In this document: positions 58,642-64,000 of the stretch, piece after piece
How the letters are laid out: every line of letters begins with the position of its first letter
Numbering within the stretch: position 1 is the first letter of the stretch
NCBI GenBank assembly: GCA_910588615.1
Contig: CAJUOI010000004.1
Coordinates: forward strand, 4,960-68,959
Direction of reading: 5' to 3'
DNA: 64,000 bases
Source of the DNA: an uncultured Christensenellaceae bacterium
GTDB lineage: Bacteria > Bacillota > Clostridia > Christensenellales > Borkfalkiaceae
The notes under the pieces: model-generated
Database searches by the model: none
Seen by the model: only the letters and a program-made list of their open reading frames with translations
What the model was told of the DNA's origin: nothing
Position numbers and translations under genes: made by a program

Positions 58642-58962
58642 TCAGAAGAAACGAATCATTCCGAACACCACGCCGAACACGTAGACAACAAGGCAAACCC
58701 AATACACGATCGTCCACGCCTTGCGGTTTCTGAGACTTCTCACGAACTCGTACGCGGGAAATGCGACCGCAGCAAGCAGCGCAAGAGAGGCCACAAGGTT
58801 GAGAATGGAAGAGATCCTTCCAAGACTCCCGTCGACCCAGTTCAGGATCGCGCTGACGACGAAAATGATCGCGGAAAGGAAAATGCCGATAAACGAGCAC
58901 GCTCTTACAAAGCTTCTTCTTGCCTGACTTTCCGTACGCTCTCTTTTTTGTTTCTTTGCCAT
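58642..58962 (-). CDS. Small polytopic membrane protein, unknown
   Basis: This 106-residue protein has a basic N-terminus and three spans (about 21-40, 49-69 and 83-103: FIGIFLSAIIFVVSAIL, LNLVASLALLAAVAFPAY, IVYWVCLVVYVFGVVFGM). Its own promoter is at 58991-59019 and a terminator follows, so it is monocistronic. No family recognised. Confidence 0.6.
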   Translation of the reverse strand: MAKKQKRERTESQARRSFVRACSFIGIFLSAIIFVVSAILNWVDGSLGRISSILNLVASLALLAAVAFPAYEFVRSLRNRKAWTIVYWVCLVVYVFGVVFGMIRFF

Positions 58963-58990
58963 AATTTCACCTCGATATTAATTTTTAAAA

Positions 58991-59019
58991 ATTATATCAT
59001 TTCCGATAAAAAAAATCAA
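58991..59019 (-). promoter_or_regulatory. Promoter of the 106-residue gene
   Basis: Minus strand TTGATT, 17 bp, TATAAT. Confidence 0.75.
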
Positions 59020-59049
59020 TATTTAAAACGCTTATTTTTATACCGTTTC

Positions 59050-59574
59050 TCACTTTTTTACCAAAAATACGCCGTCCTCGCCGTCCGTTTCGCGAAAATG
59101 CACCAAAATCTTTTCCTCTTTCGAGGTCGGAACGTTCTTACCCACGCCGTCCGCGCGGAAGGGAAGCTCCCTGTGCCCCCTGTCGACGAGCGTGTACAGC
59201 CGCACGCTCTTCGCCCTGCCCATCGAAGTGAGCGCGGCAAGCGCGGCGCGCACCGTTCTGCCCGTATAAAGCACGTCGTCGCAAAGCGCCACGTTTTTTC
59301 CGTCTACGGAAAAGTCCATTTCGCTGCCCTTGAACACCGCGTCGCAGCTGCCCGAAAGTAAATCGTCGCGGTACAGCGAAATATCAAGAATGCCGAGCGG
59401 AAGCGCCGCGCCTTCGATGCGCTCGATTTCCCGCCGCATCCGCCTTGCGAGTATCACGCCCCGCGTACGAATCCCGACGAGCACGAGGTCTTCCGTACCC
59501 TTGTTTCGCTCCACCGCTTCCATAGAAAGACGCACGATCGTGCGCCGTATCTCTTCCTCGTTTAAGATCGTCAT
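59050..59574 (-). CDS. pyrR: PyrR bifunctional pyrimidine regulator
   Basis: This 174-residue protein has the PRPP-binding motif VALCDDVLYTGRTVRAAL (about 95-112), the mark of PyrR, a uracil phosphoribosyltransferase that also binds pyrimidine-operon mRNA. No pyrimidine genes or attenuators are in the window. It comes after rluD (3-bp gap) in the DivIVA-like/lspA/rluD/pyrR order that matches the Bacillus ylyA-lspA-ylyB-pyrR order. Confidence 0.9.
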   Translation of the reverse strand: MTILNEEEIRRTIVRLSMEAVERNKGTEDLVLVGIRTRGVILARRMRREIERIEGAALPLGILDISLYRDDLLSGSCDAVFKGSEMDFSVDGKNVALCDDVLYTGRTVRAALAALTSMGRAKSVRLYTLVDRGHRELPFRADGVGKNVPTSKEEKILVHFRETDGEDGVFLVKK

Positions 59575-59577
59575 ACG

Positions 59578-60492
59578 TTACCTATCCTTTCTCACGATTT
59601 CCAATATCCGCAGAAAATAATCGGGCAGCGGCGCGGAAAAGCTCATGCGCTCGCCCGTGGACGGGTGGGTAAATTCCAGCCGTTCGGCGTGGAGCAGCTG
59701 CCCTGCGAGCACAAACCGCTGATTACGGTAGCCGTACGTCTTGTCGCCCACCACCGGATGCCCCAAATACCGTGCGTGCACGCGGATCTGGTGCGTGCGC
59801 CCCGTCTTTAACGAAAACCGCACGAGCGTATTGCTTTGAAACCGCTCGACGGCGGCAAACTCCGTTTCCGCGCGGCGCCCCGTTCCCGCAGGCAAAACCG
59901 CCATTTTCAGCCTGTCCTTTGGGTCGCGCCCGAAGTCCGTAACCAATCGCCCGCTGTTCTCTTTCAGTACTCCCTCGACAAGCGCGAGATATTCGCGCTT
60001 GCAACTCTTTTCGGCAATCTGACGGGACAGGGACAGGTGCGCCGCATCGTTTTTGGCAACCACAAGCAGTCCCGAAGTATCCTTGTCCAGCCGGTGCACG
60101 ATGCCGGGGCGGATTTTTCCGTTGATCCCGCTCAGCGAATCCAAGCGGTGCAACAGCGCGTTGACGAGCGTGCCCCCGTAATTGCCCGCGCCCGCGTGTA
60201 CCGTCATCCCCTGCGCCTTGTTGACGACGGCAAGGCTATCGTCCTCGTACACGATGTCGAGAGGAATATCTTCGGGCTTCGCCTCAATGGGTTCGGGGTC
60301 GGGTACGATCGCCGTTACTCTGTCGCCCGCTTTCAGCGTCTGCCCCGCCTTCACCCGTTTTCCGTTGACAAGCACGTTCCCCCCGTCCGCAAGCTTTTTA
60401 ACCGCCGAACGGGTCAATCCCGTCTTTTCGCTTAAAAAAACGTCGGCGCGAACGCCGTCCGTTTCCGAAAGGAAGATGCGTTCGGTCGTCAT
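59578..60492 (-). CDS. rluD: RluD-family ribosomal RNA pseudouridine synthase
   Basis: This 304-residue enzyme has an S4 RNA-binding domain (about 15-60, SAVKKLADGGNVLVNGKRVK) and the catalytic RPGIVHRLDKDTSGLLVVAK (about 127-146) with the catalytic aspartate. It modifies 23S rRNA. Its start overlaps the lspA stop by 4 bp, so the genes are co-translated. Confidence 0.9.
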   Translation of the reverse strand: MTTERIFLSETDGVRADVFLSEKTGLTRSAVKKLADGGNVLVNGKRVKAGQTLKAGDRVTAIVPDPEPIEAKPEDIPLDIVYEDDSLAVVNKAQGMTVHAGAGNYGGTLVNALLHRLDSLSGINGKIRPGIVHRLDKDTSGLLVVAKNDAAHLSLSRQIAEKSCKREYLALVEGVLKENSGRLVTDFGRDPKDRLKMAVLPAGTGRRAETEFAAVERFQSNTLVRFSLKTGRTHQIRVHARYLGHPVVGDKTYGYRNQRFVLAGQLLHAERLEFTHPSTGERMSFSAPLPDYFLRILEIVRKDR

Positions 60493-61169
60493 TTTCCGAC
60501 CCGATCCCGCTCGCCGCGCCCTTCGGCTTCCGTTTGATTACCCTGCTCCGCCGCGTACGTTTCTGCGGCGGACGCGCCGTGCTTGTCCTCCGCCGCATTC
60601 CGTTTCTTTTGGTGTTTCTTTTCCTCTTCCAGCCGCTTTGCCTCCTCCCGCCATTTTTTCGTCAGGGGGAACACCGCGGACGGACCGATAAAGAGAATAA
60701 TGAATACGAGAGCAACCGCACCGAACGTAATGAAAAAATCGGCGGGATTGCACACACCGAAATGCAGGGGCGATACGTCGATAAAGTCGCGCACGCAGCC
60801 CAGAACGAGCCTGTCGATCAGGTTGCCGATTGCGCCCGCCTCGATAATCGCAAGACAAATCTGCGCAGGCTTGTTCTTGCGGAACAAAAAGAAGTACGCA
60901 AAGCCGATCCCGATAATCAGAAACACCGTTAACACAGTGATCATCACCATGATCGGCGGCTTATCGGCAAACCAACTAAACGCCATTCCCGGATTTCTCG
61001 TAATGTCGATACGGATAATCCCGAGGAAAAATTTAGATTGGTGCACCCCCAGATAATCGGTGATCATTTTGGTGAATTGGTCGATGAACAGAAAGAGGAG
61101 CATCAGGACCCCGCCTCCGACCGCAAATATCAATTCTCGCATCGTAATGCTTTCTCTTTTCCGTTTCAC
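60489..61169 (-). CDS. lspA: Lipoprotein signal peptidase LspA with long charged tail
   Basis: This 226-residue peptidase has four spans and the catalytic motifs DITRNPGMAFS (about 62-72) and GAIGNLIDRLVLG followed by RDFIDV (about 120-139), with the two catalytic aspartates. It removes signal peptides from prolipoproteins. The last 60 residues form a charged tail, EAKRLEEEKKHQKKRNAAED, beyond the usual length of about 160. GTG start with GGAGGACG upstream. Confidence 0.92.
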   Translation of the reverse strand: MKRKRESITMRELIFAVGGGVLMLLFLFIDQFTKMITDYLGVHQSKFFLGIIRIDITRNPGMAFSWFADKPPIMVMITVLTVFLIIGIGFAYFFLFRKNKPAQICLAIIEAGAIGNLIDRLVLGCVRDFIDVSPLHFGVCNPADFFITFGAVALVFIILFIGPSAVFPLTKKWREEAKRLEEEKKHQKKRNAAEDKHGASAAETYAAEQGNQTEAEGRGERDRVGK

Positions 61170-61263
61170 TTTTCGTCCTCCGATTTATTTTACGCCTTCT
61201 CTGCATTCCCTGCGGTCATTCCGCCCCGCCGTTCCCGCCGAGCGGGACCCTGCAACGTAAGCT

Positions 61264-61746
61264 TTATTCCCCGTCCATCAATCCCAGGTCCTTACAGAGC
61301 TTTCCTAAATCAAGCGGCTTCTTGGGGGCAAGCACGTCGTCGATGTTAAAGCCGCTCGCCTCCTCTTCCTCGCACATCCCCACCTTGTCGAACAGCGCCG
61401 TGCAAAATGCGGAAAAGTCTTTGACCTCCGCCTCGTCGGAATATTTCTGCGAAATACGCGCAAGCAGCAGCCGGCACTGTTCGGCGAGCAGCAAAAGTTC
61501 TTTGTTGCCGTTTTCCGCCTCTTTCGCGCTCTCCCGCTTGATGGCTTCCCCCGCCTTTTCCGCATTCAAAAGCGCGGAAGTTACGTTTTCGCGTTCGCCC
61601 TCGAGCTGAACAATCTTTGCGCGGAGGGTACGGTTTTCCGCCATAACCTCCTCCGCCGCCTCCCGCTGCGACCTCACCACGCCGTCGTATTCCTCTCTGA
61701 GTCTTCTGACGAGCGTTTTTACGTCCGATTCCTTATACCGTTTCAC
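61264..61746 (-). CDS. DivIVA-like coiled-coil protein
   Basis: This 160-residue protein is mostly a coiled coil (about 5-100, RLREEYDGVVRSQREAAEEV onwards) with an acidic C-terminal region (EEEEASGFNIDDVLAPK). Its position before lspA is that of a cell-division/pole protein of the DivIVA type in Firmicutes. The N-terminal DivIVA membrane-binding motif is not convincingly visible, so the name is tentative. Confidence 0.5.
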   Translation of the reverse strand: MKRYKESDVKTLVRRLREEYDGVVRSQREAAEEVMAENRTLRAKIVQLEGERENVTSALLNAEKAGEAIKRESAKEAENGNKELLLLAEQCRLLLARISQKYSDEAEVKDFSAFCTALFDKVGMCEEEEASGFNIDDVLAPKKPLDLGKLCKDLGLMDGE

Positions 61747-61757
61747 AAGCGCCCCTT

Positions 61758-62825
61758 TTAATCCTTTTTATCTTCCTCTTCGGAGGCTTCCGTTTTTTTG
61801 CCCTCTTCGGCGGTATCGTCTTGCGCCCTCCTCTTCTTACGATCCTCTTTGGGCGGACGGGGAGGATAATTTCCGCCGAGCATGTTGATCCTGCTGAAAT
61901 AGGGCGGGTCGTTCTTATAGGGCGTCAAATACTGCGTCAAGCCGCAGGAATCGCCCGACACGCTTCCGACGAACGCGCCCTCCTTTTTAAAGTTGAAAAT
62001 CATCAGGAGCAGACAACCGCAAACGCCCAGTCCCACCATGAGAATGGAGAACAGGTGCGACCACGGAATACCGTGATTATTCAGGATAAACTCCGGAGAG
62101 CGCAACGGCTCCATCACCGTGCGGACCGCGCCGTACCACACGAGATACAGGCACACGAGAAGGCCGTTCGGTTTCTTTTTGCGAAACCACGCCGTCGTAA
62201 ACAAAATCGCCCAGCCGAGCAGATTCAGGCAGGCTTCGTAGAAAAAGAACGCGTAGTGCCACGTCGCCCGGTCGAGATGGGAGAACGCCTGCACGCCCGA
62301 CATTCCGCCCACGATCGGCACCGCCAACGGGAAGAACTGCAAGTTCGGATCGGTAACTGCTCCGCCGTATACTTCGGCGTTGAAGAAATTGCCCCACCTG
62401 CCGAGCGCCTGTGCAATAAGCATATTGATAACGACGCAGTCGGCGGCGCGTAAAAAGTTGACCTTCTTGATTTTGCATACGATATAACCCGAACCGATCC
62501 CGCCGATGATGCTGCCCGTGATCGAAAGCCCGCCGTCGCGGAATTTAAAGAAGCTCTTGATCCCGAGCTCGGGATCGGTCAAGCAAGAGAAGAGCCGCGC
62601 CCCCACGATCGCCGTGGGAATACAGACGACGAAAAGCAAAAACACAAAATCGGACGACATATTTCTACGCTTCATGAGAAGTGCGGAAAGCATAGCCGCC
62701 ACCAGCATTCCGAGTACGATGCAAAGCGCGTAATAGTATATCTCAAGCGTGAAGATATAGATACCGCGCCCGTCGGGACTGACCCCGAACATCGGATTCC
62801 CGTTTGCAAGCAACAGATTGCCCAT
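61758..62825 (-). CDS. lgt: Prolipoprotein diacylglyceryl transferase Lgt
   Basis: This 355-residue membrane enzyme has the Lgt signature GRWGNFFNAEVYGG (about 148-161), seven or so spans and the RxxFE-like later motifs. It attaches the lipid to prolipoproteins, the step before LspA. The last 55 residues are a charged cytoplasmic extension (EDRKKRRAQDDTAEEGKK) beyond the usual length of about 280. Upstream AAAGGGG precedes the ATG. Confidence 0.92.
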   Translation of the reverse strand: MGNLLLANGNPMFGVSPDGRGIYIFTLEIYYYALCIVLGMLVAAMLSALLMKRRNMSSDFVFLLFVVCIPTAIVGARLFSCLTDPELGIKSFFKFRDGGLSITGSIIGGIGSGYIVCKIKKVNFLRAADCVVINMLIAQALGRWGNFFNAEVYGGAVTDPNLQFFPLAVPIVGGMSGVQAFSHLDRATWHYAFFFYEACLNLLGWAILFTTAWFRKKKPNGLLVCLYLVWYGAVRTVMEPLRSPEFILNNHGIPWSHLFSILMVGLGVCGCLLLMIFNFKKEGAFVGSVSGDSCGLTQYLTPYKNDPPYFSRINMLGGNYPPRPPKEDRKKRRAQDDTAEEGKKTEASEEEDKKD

Positions 62826-62860
62826 AACGTCCCCTTTTCATATTATAATATATTTTTTTT

Positions 62861-62890
62861 ATTATACCACTGTACAGAACGAAAAGTCAA
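62861..62890 (-). promoter_or_regulatory. Promoter of lgt
   Basis: Minus strand TTGACT, 18 bp, TATAAT. The -35 box lies inside the right arm of the folT terminator. Confidence 0.6.
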
Positions 62891-62905
62891 CCGCAAGCGG
62901 TTGAC
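62886..62905 (-). terminator. Terminator of folT
   Basis: GTCAACCGC and its complement form a compact hairpin followed on the minus strand by TTTTCG. It lies 214 bp past the folT stop, an unusual distance. Confidence 0.5.
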
Positions 62906-62939
62906 ATCCGTAAGTTTTTTATTGTTTATCACAATTTGC

Positions 62940-63118
62940 TCTTTTTCGGCATTTTTCGCCGTACGGTAAGCGACAAACGTTCCGTCGTTCCGAGTTCCCG
63001 TCATTTAAAAGCGCATACGCCCACTGTTATTCAAAGCGAAATCAAGCCCTACCCGTCATTCGGAGCGGGACGGAGCGAAACGGAGAACCTGAAAGCAAAA
63101 CTTTCCCGCAAGCAGGAT
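62940..63118. other. Intergenic region between folT and its terminator
   Basis: This stretch has no supported ORF. It contains a short dispersed, REP-like segment around 63040-63085 (TCATTCGGAGCGGGACGGAG, then CGAAACGGAGAA), similar in pattern to one near 30220-30275. Confidence 0.35.
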
Positions 63119-63829
63119 TTACGCGATTTTCAGCTTTAGCGGCTTAATGGCGTTCAGGGTGGGCACGATCGCAAACAACAGCGCGTAGTTCAGCAAGCTG
63201 TTCCATATCTGTCCGAAAACAAAGTAGCGGATCGCCGTATAGATCCAAAAGGTCTGCCGCCCGCCGAAGCGTTCGTTAAACGCCTGCATTACGTTTTTCG
63301 GCATATACAGCTTCAGCCCGATATAGTACATCCCCGTCGTATTGATCGCAAGCGAACAGCCGAACAGAGTGATCAGGCAAATGAGCGCGAGCTTCACGTA
63401 CGAGCTCCCCCGAAACCGCAGCGGCAGATGCATTACGAGCCCCGCAATCAACGCCATCGCCGCGCATGAAAGCGCGACCCACCAATAATAGCGATAGCCC
63501 ATACTGTTGACGAGATACCCCAGCCCGTCGCCCAAAAACACGGCGCAGAAGCCGAACACGGGACCGATAAGCATTCCCGCCAACACGGAGGTCAGCACGG
63601 TAAAGGAGAACTGCACCGTGGCAAACTTGATTTCGAACATATTGCTTACGATACAGAACGCCGTTAAAACGCCGATATAAGCGATCTGTTTTGCGGCGGA
63701 TGCGTTTGCCAGCACGGGCGAAAATAAAATCCGTTTCCAAAGCCGCGGTTCTTTTCCGCACGACTTCGCCGCCGAAGCCTCGTTCTCCGCAGGGGAAGCG
63801 GCAAGCTCGTTTTTCGTTGTTTTTTGCAT
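63119..63829 (-). CDS. folT: Folate ECF transporter substrate-binding subunit FolT
   Basis: This 236-residue membrane protein fits ECF-type S components: about five or six spans (IAYIGVLTAFCIVSNMF, FSFTVLTSVLAGMLIGPVFG, WWVALSCAAMALIAGLVMHL, and others) with the YIGVLTAF-like start typical of the folate family. The family assignment rests on the tetrahydrofolate riboswitch in its leader. The energy-coupling module genes are not in the window, as is common for S components. The start has AGGAGG, 9 nt ahead of the ATG. Confidence 0.85.
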   Translation of the reverse strand: MQKTTKNELAASPAENEASAAKSCGKEPRLWKRILFSPVLANASAAKQIAYIGVLTAFCIVSNMFEIKFATVQFSFTVLTSVLAGMLIGPVFGFCAVFLGDGLGYLVNSMGYRYYWWVALSCAAMALIAGLVMHLPLRFRGSSYVKLALICLITLFGCSLAINTTGMYYIGLKLYMPKNVMQAFNERFGGRQTFWIYTAIRYFVFGQIWNSLLNYALLFAIVPTLNAIKPLKLKIA

Positions 63830-63837
63830 AATAAAAA

Positions 63838-63875
63838 ACCTCCTGATTTCGACTTTCGTGCGTCGAACAAGAGGT
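63838..63875 (-). promoter_or_regulatory. Ribosome-site-sequestering hairpin of folT
   Basis: On the minus strand the run ACCTCTTG (63868-63875) can pair with CAGGAGGT (63838-63845), with one G-U pair, around an inner TTCGAC/GTCGAA stem. It would hide the AGGAGG of folT and is the likely expression platform for the riboswitch (inference). Confidence 0.65.
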
Positions 63876-63907
63876 CCGCCAAATTAGTGCGTATGAAAAA
63901 TTTACGC

Positions 63908-64000
63908 GCGAGCGGACGCGCCGCGGCACCGCAGGAATGCTCCTTTCGTTTGCGAACAACGTCCCGTTTCGCAACACTTAACGCGCCTTGGCTACTCTTC
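63908..64000 (-). promoter_or_regulatory. Tetrahydrofolate (THF) riboswitch, 5' end at window edge
   Basis: The leader of folT carries the THF-I riboswitch pattern: GAGTAG near the start, GCGCGTTAAGTG, then a GGGACGTTG segment, AACGAAAGGAG, and the closing GCGGTG ... GTCCGCTC. The order and spacing match the known aptamer that binds tetrahydrofolate and lowers folate transport genes when folate is plentiful. The first base or two of the P1 stem lie outside the window. Confidence 0.85.

Noticed and set aside
1..64000. CRISPR arrays and rRNA operons
   Set aside because: No regularly spaced direct repeats with unique spacers and no rRNA signatures were seen.

Overview
The window looks like the chromosome of a Gram-positive anaerobe of the Clostridia, possibly an uncultured Christensenellales-like gut lineage (the lineage is inference). 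Supporting signs are an RNase J, PyrR, a DivIVA-like/lspA/rluD/pyrR cluster laid out as in Bacillus, a folate ECF transporter under a tetrahydrofolate riboswitch, a TrmR/U32 tRNA-modification pair, strong AGGAGG ribosome sites and textbook sigma-A promoters with 17-bp spacers. There is no phage structural cluster, rRNA operon or CRISPR array.

Layout. 1-6.2 kb: a hybrid histidine kinase cut by the window edge, a GNAT acetyltransferase, ClpB and a dCMP-type deaminase. 6.3-28.4 kb: a 22-kb integrated element at a tRNA-Thr(CGU) gene. A perfect 54-bp direct repeat of the tRNA 3' half (6301-6354 and 28368-28421) bounds it and a tyrosine recombinase sits at the right end. 28.5-64 kb: ordinary host genes, nearly all on the minus strand. 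They cover lipid and envelope synthesis (diacylglycerol kinase-like, UppP, PlsY, LspA, Lgt), RNA and DNA maintenance (RNase J, Mfd, Pth, Der, RluD, TrmR/U32), central metabolism (malic enzyme, phosphohexomutase, Prs), a GH51 arabinofuranosidase lipoprotein, PyrR and FolT.

The integrated element is the most unusual part. At its left end lie a ParE/Phd toxin-antitoxin pair and a solitary HTH regulator, each with its operator between -35 and -10. Next come iteron-like repeats beside a winged-helix, zinc-knuckle protein that is probably the replication initiator. A long minus-strand gene run then encodes a P-loop ATPase resembling the Zot/pI morphogenesis ATPases of filamentous phages, two membrane-anchored Ig-like (Big2-type) paralogues, a 626-residue protein with a signal peptide and C-terminal membrane anchor, several very small membrane proteins, three DNA methyltransferases and a PAPS-reductase-like PP-loop protein. 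The right part, on the plus strand, has small regulators, a membrane protein, a CI-like XRE repressor and the integrase. I recognise no terminase, portal, capsid, tail, relaxase, VirB4 or coupling protein. The best reading is an oversized inovirus-like (filamentous phage-like) or otherwise undescribed integrative element; this is a hypothesis. A compact plus-strand RNA gene (promoter 12776-12804, RNA about 12811-12886, intrinsic terminator) lies inside the minus-strand gene run.

Other points of note: two host genes (diacylglycerol kinase-like and der) have promoters that place the transcription start on the ATG (leaderless mRNAs), several terminators share sequence with the next gene's promoter, and a 16-residue repeat protein lies near 36 kb.
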